A DNA stretch of 53,901 nucleotides from Planctomycetota bacterium (lineage in GTDB: Bacteria > Planctomycetota > Phycisphaerae > Phycisphaerales > UBA1924): contig RFGH01000215.1 of the NCBI GenBank assembly GCA_003696675.1, positions 1-53,901 on the forward strand. The letters run 5' to 3'. Numbering within the stretch: the first letter of the stretch is position 1; each line of letters begins with the position of its first letter. A program made the translations under genes and the position numbers. Shown here piece after piece: positions 8,911 to 16,930 of the stretch. The notes beneath the pieces were generated by a model. It did no database searches, was not told the DNA's origin, and worked only from the letters and a program-made list of their open reading frames with translations.

Positions 8911-10743
8911 ATGAAGACCCGACACGCCCAGGTGAGCGTCGCCGCCTTGACCACCTTGGCCGCCCCTATGGGTTTGGCCTTGTTCCTGTACCGGGCGACC
9001 GGCGAACCCAGGGGCGGGTCCCTGCTTCCTCCGGTCCCAATCCCCGACGGGAACCCCATCACCGAGGAGAAGCGGGTCCTCGGCAAGATCCTTTTCTTTG
9101 ACGAGCAGCTCAGCACCGACAACACCGTCGCCTGCGCTACCTGTCACCAGATGACCAACAACGGCGCCGACCCCCGCATCGCCATCCACCCCGGGCTCGA
9201 TGCCATCCTCGGCACGCCCGACGACATCCGCGGTTCCGCGGGCGTGATCCGCCAGGACGACCAGACCAACTACGAGCCCGACCCGCTCTTCGTCCTGAGC
9301 CCCCAAGTCACCACCCGCTCGGCCAACAGCGTCATCAACGCCGCATACCACCGCGAGCTGTTCTGGGATGGGCGGGCCCCCGAGACGCTGACCGATCCCG
9401 ACTCCGGCGTCGAAGTGCTCGGCAACAACGCCGCGCTGGAATCACAGACCCTCGCCCCGCCGCTCAGCTCCGTCGAGATGGCCCACGCCGGACGGGACTG
9501 GTCGCAGGTGACCACCAAACTCGCGCACGCACGCCCGCTCGCGCTGGCATCCAATGTGCCGCCGGACATCGCCGACGCCGTGCTGGACGCCGGGTCTTAC
9601 CCCGAACTGTTCGCCCGTGCGTTCGGCGATTCAGCCATCACCCCCGAACGCATCGCCATGGCCGTGGCGACCTACGAACGCACCCTGATCTCCGACCAGT
9701 CGCCCTGGGACGCCTTCGTGCAGGGCGATACCAATGCGCTCACCGCGGCCGAGGCCCGGGGCTGGGCCGCGTTCCAAGCCAACCAGTGCGCCGTCTGCCA
9801 CACCCCCCCGCTGTTCACCAATGACGAGTTCCGCAACATCGGCGTCCGCCCCCTGATCGAGGACAACGGTCGGCAGGCCGTCACCGGAGACCCCGCCGAC
9901 CGCGGCAAGTTCAAGGTTCCCGGGCTGCGCAACACCGGGCTCAAGCGGACCTACATGCACAACGGCGAGTTCGGCAACCTCACCACCGTGGTCGGCTTCT
10001 ACGCGGGGAATGGGCAGGTGCCCGACAACCTCGACCCCGTGATCCCCCTGATCAACTTCCCCCCGCAAGTCGCCGCGGATATCACCGCATTCCTGCAGAA
10101 CGGGCTGACCGACCCCCGCGTCGCCAACGGCGAGTTCCCCTTCGATGCGCCGGACCTGTTCTTCCGCCCCGGCGCCCCGTTCAACCCCCAGGTTTTGGGC
10201 CCCAACACCGCCCGCCCGGACTCGCAAGGCCGCGTGCCCCAGGTCGTCGCCCGCACGCCCCCGCTGATCGGGTCCGACGACTTCCGCGTCGGCGTGCGCA
10301 ATGTCGCCGACGGCGCGACCGTCACACTCGTGATGTCCATGACGCCCCCCGTCAACGGCGAAGTCCCGCCCGACACCGTCATCGCCACCCTCACCGCCGA
10401 GGGAGACGACCCCGTGGCGACCGCGCACTGGCCGATCGCCTTCTCCCGGACGCTCAACGGGCAGAGCCTGTTCATGCAGTGGCGCGTCGACGACCCCAAC
10501 CTCGACGAACCCGCCCTCTCCCGCGCCTTCCGTGCCGACCTGTTCTGCGGCTTCGGCGACTGCTCCACCGGGTGCGCCGCCGACTTCAACCGCGACCAGC
10601 GCGTCAACTTCTTCGACATTGCCGAGTTCATCGCCGCCTACGGACGGGGCGACTCGAAAGCCGACATGGCCCTGCCCCTCGGAGCGTTCAACTTCTTCGA
10701 TGTCGCCGAGTTCATCGGCGTGTTCGGAGAGGGCTGCCCCTGA
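8911..10743 (+). CDS. di-heme cytochrome c peroxidase (MauG-like) with GC-type dockerin tail
   Basis: 610 residues from ATG at 8911 with GCGGAGG upstream and an N-terminal hydrophobic export segment. Two c-type heme sites: CATCH at 75-79 and CAVCH at 293-297, at the spacing expected for the bacterial di-heme peroxidase/MauG family; YMHNGEF after the second site is a candidate axial region. The catalytic part ends near residue 430; a beta-rich linker follows, and the last 55 residues are a dockerin-like pair (DFNRDQRVNFFDIAEFIAAY and FNFFDVAEFIGVFGEGCP). It would act outside the inner membrane, reducing peroxide or oxidising a protein or small substrate. It is paralogous to the gene at 11773, with both heme sites at the same residue numbers. 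Confidence 0.93.
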   Translation: MKTRHAQVSVAALTTLAAPMGLALFLYRATGEPRGGSLLPPVPIPDGNPITEEKRVLGKILFFDEQLSTDNTVACATCHQMTNNGADPRIAIHPGLDAILGTPDDIRGSAGVIRQDDQTNYEPDPLFVLSPQVTTRSANSVINAAYHRELFWDGRAPETLTDPDSGVEVLGNNAALESQTLAPPLSSVEMAHAGRDWSQVTTKLAHARPLALASNVPPDIADAVLDAGSYPELFARAFGDSAITPERIAMAVATYERTLISDQSPWDAFVQGDTNALTAAEARGWAAFQANQCAVCHTPPLFTNDEFRNIGVRPLIEDNGRQAVTGDPADRGKFKVPGLRNTGLKRTYMHNGEFGNLTTVVGFYAGNGQVPDNLDPVIPLINFPPQVAADITAFLQNGLTDPRVANGEFPFDAPDLFFRPGAPFNPQVLGPNTARPDSQGRVPQVVARTPPLIGSDDFRVGVRNVADGATVTLVMSMTPPVNGEVPPDTVIATLTAEGDDPVATAHWPIAFSRTLNGQSLFMQWRVDDPNLDEPALSRAFRADLFCGFGDCSTGCAADFNRDQRVNFFDIAEFIAAYGRGDSKADMALPLGAFNFFDVAEFIGVFGEGCP

Positions 10744-10907
10744 CCGGCCCGACAATCTGACGCGCATCGACACGGTTTGTGCGCTGTTTTGTGGTGATGC
10801 ACACCGCCCGGCTCGTCTTCCGCGCCCGCACCGGCAAGATCCTCGACGGAGATTGGATGGCCCGGGCACGGCCGCCCGATCCAACTCCGGACCCACGGAG
10901 GATCGCC

Positions 10908-11608
10908 ATGCGCCACGCCGCCGCACGAACGCTCGCCGGGCTCGCCCTGATCACCCCCATCCCGGGGGCCGACGCCGGCATCATCCGCGTCGATCCCGGC
11001 GCGTCGGGCGACGGGTCGGGCAGCACCTGGGCCGACGCGGCCACCTCCGTCCAGGACGCCCTCGACCTCGCGGACGCGGGCGGTGGTGTCTACGCCGTTG
11101 GCGACCTCACCATCACCAACTCTGTCCTCTACGCGAACAGCATCTCGGGCATCACGGGTTTCATTTCCCCGACCGGCGCGGGCGTGATGGCCTCCTCGGC
11201 ACCGCCGACGACGACTTCACGCTCAGCCTCGCCAGCCCCTGCATCGACGCCGGCAACGCCGACCTGCTCCCGCCCGATTGGCTCGACCTCGATGCCGATG
11301 GCGACACCGCCGAGCCGCTCCCCGTCGACGCCCGCGGCCGGCCGCGTCGCGTCGATGTCCCGGGCACCACCGACGCCCTGCCGGGCCAGTCCCCCGCCGT
11401 CGACATCGGGCCCGTCGAGTACCAGCTCGCCGATTGCCCCGCCGATCTCGCCGAACCGGTCGGCTCACTCGACGCCGCCGACGCCCTCGCGTTCATCGAC
11501 GCCTTCAACGCACAGGACCCGGCCGCCGACCTCGCCGTCCCCTTCGGCACCCTCAACTTCTTCGATATCGCCGCCTACATCGACCGCTACAACGCCGGAT
11601 GCCCCTGA
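10908..11608 (+). pseudogene. broken beta-helix (choice-of-anchor Q-like) protein with GC-type dockerin tail
   Basis: ATG at 10908 follows CGGAGG and encodes a signal peptide, then IIRVDPGASGDGSGSTWADA and SVQDALDLAD, the usual opening of planctomycete right-handed beta-helix proteins. After GFISPTGAGV the frame is lost near 11186. The adjacent frame continues as DGLLGTADDDFTLSLASPCIDAGN, the usual closing part of such proteins, then a dockerin pair ending NAGCP with a stop at 11606-11608. One inserted G at GTGATGG restores a single frame. The repeated helix core between opening and closing motifs is also almost absent (only GVYAVGDLTITNSVLYANS remains), so the gene has probably lost a large internal piece. 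Frameshift may be real or an assembly error. Confidence 0.75.
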
Positions 11609-11689
11609 ATGACCCTTGTATCCCCCACAAAGACCGATCATTCACACTCCTTTGCCGGGATCTCGCTGGGTCCGCCGCCCGAGTTCGGG

Positions 11690-11695
11690 TACATT
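11690..11695 (+). promoter_or_regulatory. -10 element TACATT
   Basis: GGGTACATT about 75 nt before the second peroxidase gene; the same octamer form GGTACATT stands before the gene at 28294. Confidence 0.45.
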
Positions 11696-11772
11696 CACCT
11701 TTGTGCGGCCCGACCCTGCCGCCCGCGTCACCGCCCGATCCGTTCCCGACTTCCGCCGGAGCCGTTGTCCGC

Positions 11773-13614
11773 ATGCCCAAGATCCGACCCGGACGAGCCG
11801 TCCCCGCCGCCGCCCTCCTCGCCGCGCCCGCGGCCCTCGGGCTGGCGATGTTCCGCGCCACGGCCGACACCCGGGGTGGATCGCTGCTGCCCGATGTCGT
11901 GCCCCCCTCCGGCAACCCCATCACCGAAGAGAAGCGCGTCCTCGGCAAAATCCTCTTCTACGAGGAACAGCTCAGCACCGACAACACCACCGCCTGCGCC
12001 ACCTGCCACCAGTTCGATGCGGGCGGCGCCGACAAGCGCATCGCACGCAACCCCGGCCCCGACGGCGTTGAGCAGACCCCCGACGACATCCTCGGCTCCT
12101 TCGGCGTCATCCGTCAGAACGCGGAACGCGCGTACAGCCACGACGGCGTCTTCGGCTTCGACCGCCAGATCACCGCGCGCTCCGCGCCCCCGGTGGTCAA
12201 CGCCGCCCTTTCCTTCGAACTGTTCTGGGACGGGCGGGCCAGCGATGTGTTCATGGATCCCATCACGGACGAGCCCCTGCTCGTCGGGTTCGCCGCGCTC
12301 GAGTCGCAGTCCGTCGCGCCGCCGCGGAACACGGTCGAGATGGCCCACGCCGACCGCGACTGGGCGTCCATCGCCGCCAAACTCGCCCACGCCCGCCCGC
12401 TGGCCCTGACCCGCGATGTGCCCCCCGACATGCGCGACGCCGTCCTCGATGCCCGGACCTACCCGGAACTCTTCGAGCGCGCCTTCGGCGACCCGGAGAT
12501 CACACCCGCCCGCATCGCCATGGCCCTGGCCACCTACCAGCGCACACTGATCTCCGACCAGACGCCGTGGGACCGATTCATCCTCGGCGACCCCACGGCC
12601 ATGACTCCGCAGGAGCAACGCGGCTGGCAGGTCTTCATCAACGAACGCTGCACCATCTGCCATGTGCCCCCGATCTTCACCGACAACACCTTCCGCAATA
12701 TCGGGCTGCGCCCCATCGCGGAAGACCGAGGCCGGGAGAATGTCACCGGCGATCAGTTCGACGCCGGCAAGTTCAAGGTGCCCGGGCTCCGCAATGTCGG
12801 GCTCAAGAGCACCTTCATGCACACCGGCGGGCTGACCTCACTCACCGAAGTGATCGACTTCTACTCCGGCGATGACCACTTCCTCGAGAACATCGACCCG
12901 TTCATCCCCGGCATCAACATCTCGCCCCAGGACCGCGTCGACCTCGTCGAGTTCCTCCGCACCGGGCTGACCGACCCGCGCGTCGCGCAGCGGGCCTTCC
13001 CCTTCGACGGCCCCAGCCTGTTCTTCAACGCTGACGCCCCCTCCCACGGCATCGATATCGTCCCCGGCACCGGACGCCCCGATTCCACCGGACGCGTGCC
13101 CGCGATCGTCGCGTGGTCCCCGCCGCTGATCGGCTCGGACGATTTCAAAATCGGGCTCTACGAGGTCGCCCAAGGCTCGCCCGCCACGCTCGTGGGTTCG
13201 ACCAACCCGCCGACCGGGCCGGCCATCTCCCCCGACTTCATCATCGCCCAGACCACCGCCGTCGATCCCGCCGGGAGCGACGGGGCGGCCACCGCGTTCT
13301 GGCCCATCCCCTTCAGCCCCGCCCTCGACGGACAGGTCTATTACCTCCAGTGGCAGGTCGCCGACACCGCCCAGACCGAGCCCGCCCTGTCCGAGGTCGT
13401 CCGCGTCGAGTTCTTCTGCGGCTTCGGCGACTGCGCCACCGGCTGCCTGCCCGACTTCAACCGCGATCAGGCCCTGACCTTCCAGGACATCGTCGACTTC
13501 TTGGACGCCTACACCGCCGGCGACCGCGCCGCCGACCTGGCCGCCCCCGTCGGCACCTTCAACTTCTTCGATATCGCCACCTTCATCAGCGCGTACAGCA
13601 ACGGATGCCCCTGA
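11773..13614 (+). CDS. second di-heme cytochrome c peroxidase with GC-type dockerin tail
   Basis: 613 residues from ATG at 11773. The N-terminal half is closely similar to the protein at 8911: both read GNPITEEKRVLGKILF, both have CATCH at 75-79 and a second site at 293 (here CTICH), and both share MAHADRDW/MAHAGRDW. So this is a tandem duplication that has diverged. The tail has DFNRDQALTFQDIVDFLDAY and FNFFDIATFISAYSNGCP. Periplasmic or surface location is required for heme c attachment. Two anchored peroxidases side by side may serve different electron donors or substrates; no donor gene lies nearby. Two hairpins follow its stop codon. Confidence 0.93.
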   Translation: MPKIRPGRAVPAAALLAAPAALGLAMFRATADTRGGSLLPDVVPPSGNPITEEKRVLGKILFYEEQLSTDNTTACATCHQFDAGGADKRIARNPGPDGVEQTPDDILGSFGVIRQNAERAYSHDGVFGFDRQITARSAPPVVNAALSFELFWDGRASDVFMDPITDEPLLVGFAALESQSVAPPRNTVEMAHADRDWASIAAKLAHARPLALTRDVPPDMRDAVLDARTYPELFERAFGDPEITPARIAMALATYQRTLISDQTPWDRFILGDPTAMTPQEQRGWQVFINERCTICHVPPIFTDNTFRNIGLRPIAEDRGRENVTGDQFDAGKFKVPGLRNVGLKSTFMHTGGLTSLTEVIDFYSGDDHFLENIDPFIPGINISPQDRVDLVEFLRTGLTDPRVAQRAFPFDGPSLFFNADAPSHGIDIVPGTGRPDSTGRVPAIVAWSPPLIGSDDFKIGLYEVAQGSPATLVGSTNPPTGPAISPDFIIAQTTAVDPAGSDGAATAFWPIPFSPALDGQVYYLQWQVADTAQTEPALSEVVRVEFFCGFGDCATGCLPDFNRDQALTFQDIVDFLDAYTAGDRAADLAAPVGTFNFFDIATFISAYSNGCP

Positions 13615-13625
13615 CCGCCGCGGAA

Positions 13626-13679
13626 GAACCGATGCTCCAATCCCGACCACCCCACCGAACAGCGCGTCGGGATCGGTTC
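13626..13679 (+). terminator. bulged hairpin after the peroxidase gene
   Basis: GAACCG + ATCCCGAC (13626-13631, 13640-13647) pair with GTCGGGAT + CGGTTC (13666-13679), 14 bp in total with an 8-nt bulge, starting 12 bp after the stop codon. There is no T-tract, so it may be a 3'-end stabiliser rather than an intrinsic terminator. Confidence 0.45.
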
Positions 13680-13739
13680 ATCTGCACGGACGCTCGCCAT
13701 CACTCCGCGGATGCCCTCGATCGGGGGATCAGATGTGGA

Positions 13740-13927
13740 AAACCGGCCAAAAGCACAGGCAGCCCTGGGACCTACCTCTCTCCACGAACGAGTCCCAAGG
13801 CTGCCTGAGTTTTAGGGCCGTCAACCTAACGCAAACCGGGGAGCACCGCAACCAAACACCCGCCAATCTCGGCGTAATGAAGCGTTGTTTACAGAGCGCA
13901 TCCCCCACATAGGTGGCCGGACCGACA
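13740..13927 (-). ncRNA. candidate structured small RNA of about 190 nt
   Basis: The 412-bp interval before recR holds no gene. On its minus strand ACTACGCT at 13934-13941 is identical to the -10 octamer before the gene at 43910; a transcript from about 13927 would cross conserved-looking, lower-GC sequence and end at a rod-like hairpin (13744-13820) followed by GCTTTTGG and GGTTTTCC. I tested it by eye against SRP RNA, RNase P RNA and tmRNA hallmarks and found none; 6S RNA has a similar size but its signature could not be confirmed. Transcription and direction are inference. Confidence 0.3.
13744..13820. repeat. long interrupted inverted repeat (rod-like hairpin)
   Basis: The core arms 13756-13771 and 13792-13807 are 16 bp with one mismatch (CAGGCAGCCCTGGGAC against its partner), loop 20 nt. 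Outside the core, AAAA/TTTT (13749-13752, 13810-13813) and CGGCC/GGCCG (13744-13748, 13816-13820) extend the pairing. It could terminate transcription in either direction or be part of a structured RNA. Confidence 0.7.
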
Positions 13928-14014
13928 GGGGGGAGCGTAGTTTGTGAATCTGGGCAAAACAGGGGAGGGTCCGCACTGGCCATCGCCGCTTCGGGCCGCA
14001 TGGAGCAAATCGCG

Positions 14015-14020
14015 TACCAT
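14015..14020 (+). promoter_or_regulatory. -10 element TACCAT, predicts leaderless recR mRNA
   Basis: CGTACCAT ends exactly 6 nt before the ATG at 14027, so the expected transcription start is the A of the start codon. No Shine-Dalgarno precedes that ATG. Confidence 0.55.
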
Positions 14021-14026
14021 GTGGAT

Positions 14027-14704
14027 ATGTCGTCCCGCGACACCCGATCCCGACCCCCGGCCGCCGGCTCCTCGGCCTATCCCGAGCCGATCCGCGCCCT
14101 CATCGACGAACTGGCCGCCCTGCCCGGCATCGGGCGTCGGAGCGCCGAGCGTCTCGCGTTCCACATCCTCAAGTCCCCCGAGCCGGACGCCCTCCGCCTG
14201 GCCGACGCGGTCCGCGCGGTCAAGAAGACGGTGCGCCACTGCCGCTCGTGCTTCAACTTGGGCGACTCGGACCGGTGCGCGATCTGCGCCGACCCCAAGC
14301 GCGACCGCTCGCGCATCCTGGTGGTCGAGCAGCCCAAGGACCTGATCGCGCTGGAGCAGACCGGCATGTACAAGGGCTTGTACCATGTTCTGATGGGGCG
14401 CCTGAGCCCCCTGGACAATGTCGGGCCGGGCGATCTGACCGTGTCGGCCCTGTTCGACCGGATCAAGCACCCCGACAAGCACGCGCCCGAGGGGGTCGAG
14501 GCGACCCCGGTGGGCGAGGTGGTGTTGGGGCTGAACCCGACCGTCGAGGGTGATGGGACCGCCCTGTACCTGGCCGAGCGTTTGCGGGCCTTGCAAGTGC
14601 GGGTCAGCCGGTTGGCGCGGGGTCTGCCGACGGGGGGGAGCCTGGAGTTCGCCAACAAGGCGGTGCTGGCCGACGCGATCAGCGGGCGGCAAGAGATGAT
14701 GTAA
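14027..14704 (+). CDS. recR: recombination mediator protein RecR
   Basis: 225 residues. RecR works with RecF/RecO to load RecA at gaps and stalled forks. Visible: N-terminal helix-hairpin-helix (LAALPGIGRRSAERLAFHIL), a four-Cys zinc finger starting CRSCFNLG at residue 72 and ending CAIC, a Toprim domain (ILVVEQPKDLIALEQTGMYKGLYHVLMG, GEVVLGLNPTVEGD) and the C-terminal GLPTGGSLEFANKAVLADAISGR. The start was set at 14027 because the homologous region begins soon after it and because the -10 element sits just upstream; ATG at 14000 would lie upstream of that element. rpoN follows after 37 bp, probably in the same operon. Confidence 0.96.
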   Translation: MSSRDTRSRPPAAGSSAYPEPIRALIDELAALPGIGRRSAERLAFHILKSPEPDALRLADAVRAVKKTVRHCRSCFNLGDSDRCAICADPKRDRSRILVVEQPKDLIALEQTGMYKGLYHVLMGRLSPLDNVGPGDLTVSALFDRIKHPDKHAPEGVEATPVGEVVLGLNPTVEGDGTALYLAERLRALQVRVSRLARGLPTGGSLEFANKAVLADAISGRQEMM

Positions 14705-14741
14705 ACCGGGAGGGGCCGAGGACCGATCCAGCGGGCAGACC

Positions 14742-16271
14742 ATGCGTTTCGAGCACTCACAACAGATGAAGCTCGGCCAGCATATGAAGCTGGCGCCCCG
14801 GATGATCCAGTCCATGGAGATCCTGCAGATGCCGCTGACCGAGCTGGTCGAGCGGATCGAGCAGGAACTCGAGTCCAACCCCACGCTGGAGTTGGCCGAG
14901 TTCGAGAGCGACGGGCCGGTGACGGAGCAGTCCTCATCCGACGCGGAGTTGGATGTCGACCCTTCCTCGGCAACCGAGTTCGAACGCCTGGACGACTACT
15001 CGGCGGCCAACCCCGACGCCATCGAGAACGCCTTCGACGGACGCACGCGCGATGACGACCCGCGGACCCGGAGCCGCGACGGCGGCGAGCGGGACGCCAA
15101 GATGGATGCGATGTCGCAGGCGCCGGCCCGCGCCGGCTCTCTGGGCGACCAGATGCTGGCGCAGTGGTCGTTGTGCGATGTGAACGACCGGGTTCGCCTG
15201 CTCGGACAAGCGATCATCAATCAGTTGGACGAGGACGGCTACCTCCGCGCGTCGTTCGAGGAGATCGCCCAGCGCGAGTCGCGGCTCGTCCGCGAGCTCG
15301 AGCCGACGGAGACCGACTGGGAGCTCGCCCTCCAAGCGGTGCAGATGTTGCTGGAGCCGACCGGCGTGGCGGCCAAGGACGCGCGGGAGTGCCTGCTGCT
15401 GCAGATCGACGCCCTGATCGACCGGGCCGGCGACGACCCGGACGCGCCGCTGGTGAGTCTCGAGGCGCTCAACGCCGCCCGCCGGCTGGTGGCCGAGTTC
15501 TTCGAGGATCTCATGAAGAACCGGCTTCCAAAAATCGCGGCCCGATCCGGGCTGAGCCTCGAAGAGATCAACGCGGGCATCGAGCAGCTCCGGCGCCTGA
15601 GCCTCGCCCCCGCCCGCGGGCTGACCGACGACGCACCCCAGGCGATCACGCCCGATGCGACCGTCGAGTATGACGAAGAGAACGACCGTTACTTCGCGTA
15701 CCTCAACGACGGGCGGCTGCCGAATATCCGCGTCAACGCCGAGTATGAGCGGCTGAGCAAGGACCGGTCGATGGACAAGCGGGGACGCGAGTTCCTGCGA
15801 AAGAACCTGTCGAACGCCAACTGGCTGATCGACGCCGTCGAGCAACGCAAGCGCACGCTGCTGCGGGTGATCAACGCCGTGATCGACGAGCAACGGGACT
15901 TCTTCGACTTCGGGCCCGAGGCCCTCAAGCCGCTGCCGATGAAGACCATCGCCGACCGGCTCGGCATCCATGTGGCCACGGTGTCGCGGGCGGTTAGCGA
16001 CAAGTACCTGATGACGCCGCGGGGCATCGTGCCGCTGCGGTCGTTCTTCTCCGGCGGTCTGGCGACCGAGTCCGGCGAGGATGTCAGCGCCAACGCCGTT
16101 CGTGCGGCGCTGCAGGAGCTGATCGACACCGAGGACAAGTCCAAGCCCCTCAGCGACGAGAAGCTCGTGCAGATGCTCAACGAAAAAGGCATCGAGATCG
16201 CCCGGCGGACGGTGGCGAAATACCGCGACCAGATGGGCATCCCGACAGCGCGGATGCGCAAGCAGTTTTAG
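14742..16271 (+). CDS. rpoN: RNA polymerase sigma-54 factor
   Basis: 509 residues. Region I is clear at the N-terminus (QQMKLGQHMKLAPRMIQSMEILQMPLTEL, with the Gln-rich activator-contact character), followed by an acidic region II (about residues 50-130), the core-binding domain, and the DNA-binding part with the RpoN box ARRTVAKYRDQMGIPTARMRKQF at the extreme end. Sigma-54 reads -24/-12 promoters and needs AAA+ enhancer-binding proteins; none is encoded in the window. Stop codon at 16269-16271 overlaps the stop of the convergent gene by a few bases, leaving no room for a terminator. Confidence 0.97.
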   Translation: MRFEHSQQMKLGQHMKLAPRMIQSMEILQMPLTELVERIEQELESNPTLELAEFESDGPVTEQSSSDAELDVDPSSATEFERLDDYSAANPDAIENAFDGRTRDDDPRTRSRDGGERDAKMDAMSQAPARAGSLGDQMLAQWSLCDVNDRVRLLGQAIINQLDEDGYLRASFEEIAQRESRLVRELEPTETDWELALQAVQMLLEPTGVAAKDARECLLLQIDALIDRAGDDPDAPLVSLEALNAARRLVAEFFEDLMKNRLPKIAARSGLSLEEINAGIEQLRRLSLAPARGLTDDAPQAITPDATVEYDEENDRYFAYLNDGRLPNIRVNAEYERLSKDRSMDKRGREFLRKNLSNANWLIDAVEQRKRTLLRVINAVIDEQRDFFDFGPEALKPLPMKTIADRLGIHVATVSRAVSDKYLMTPRGIVPLRSFFSGGLATESGEDVSANAVRAALQELIDTEDKSKPLSDEKLVQMLNEKGIEIARRTVAKYRDQMGIPTARMRKQF

Positions 16272-16930
16272 ACGCGAAAGAACCAGCCGCGGCGGAGAGC
16301 GATCCGCGCAGCGCGTTCGATCGCCTTGAGATCGCCGCCGCACTCAGAGCATCGATCCATCTCAACCCCACCGAGACCGTATTCACACCTTGGACACATA
16401 CCGAGTCGGCTCCGGGCCAACATGCGCCTAGCGCGCCTCCGGCGAATGCCAAAGACGACGAGCCACACTGAGCACGCGATCAGTATCACTGAGAAGGCCA
16501 GATTGAGCAACCAAAGGGCGACGAAGAGGCGGTGGACTCTCCAATACGACCCGCCGCCTGCTCGGGCGAGCTCGACGATGCGAGGCTTATCCGCGAGCGG
16601 TGCCGACTCGGCCAACCGCACACCCTCGGCGATCAACGCGGAATCTGGTGTGAATGGGCGGGCGGTCCAGCTTGTCGGTGTCTGCGATGCCCTGGGTATC
16701 TCGTAGTAAAGCAGCATGACCCTGTCGGCGAACGAGAGCCGGTCGGTCATGACCGAAACATACGCATCATTCAGCGTCGCACTGTTCTGGCGAATCCAGC
16801 CCAGATCGTTGTAATCGAAGCCGATGCGTCCGATCAGCAGGATCCAAATCGAGATCACAAGCGGGCAAAGCGTCCCGCACACGATCGCTGGTGATAACCA
16901 CAGCCTGCGGCCGTTGCGAGACCCATTCAT
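16268..16930 (-). CDS. membrane protein with C-terminal zinc ribbon
   Basis: 220 residues. A transmembrane segment near residues 12-35 (LSPAIVCGTLCPLVISIWILLIG) and a second near 150-175 (LFVALWLLNLAFSVILIACSVWLVV) flank a predicted periplasmic part. The tail has a four-Cys ribbon, CPRCEYGLGGVEMDRCSECGG, common in small planctomycete membrane proteins. Its ATG overlaps the upstream permease stop as ATGA (16930-16927), indicating translational coupling and a linked function with the ABC permease. Function unknown. Confidence 0.8.
   Translation of the reverse strand: MNGSRNGRRLWLSPAIVCGTLCPLVISIWILLIGRIGFDYNDLGWIRQNSATLNDAYVSVMTDRLSFADRVMLLYYEIPRASQTPTSWTARPFTPDSALIAEGVRLAESAPLADKPRIVELARAGGGSYWRVHRLFVALWLLNLAFSVILIACSVWLVVFGIRRRRARRMLARSRLGMCPRCEYGLGGVEMDRCSECGGDLKAIERAARIALRRGWFFRV

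Noticed and set aside
13800..13900. Integron attC site, because ACCTAAC fits RYYYAAC
   Set aside because: No matching GTTRRRY partner at a suitable distance and no integrase gene.
13740..13930. SRP RNA (ffs), often found near recR
   Set aside because: The conserved GGAAGGAAGCAGCC-type tetraloop region is absent on both strands.
14934..16343. Minus-strand open frame opposite rpoN
   Set aside because: No start signals or motifs; rpoN on the other strand is certain.
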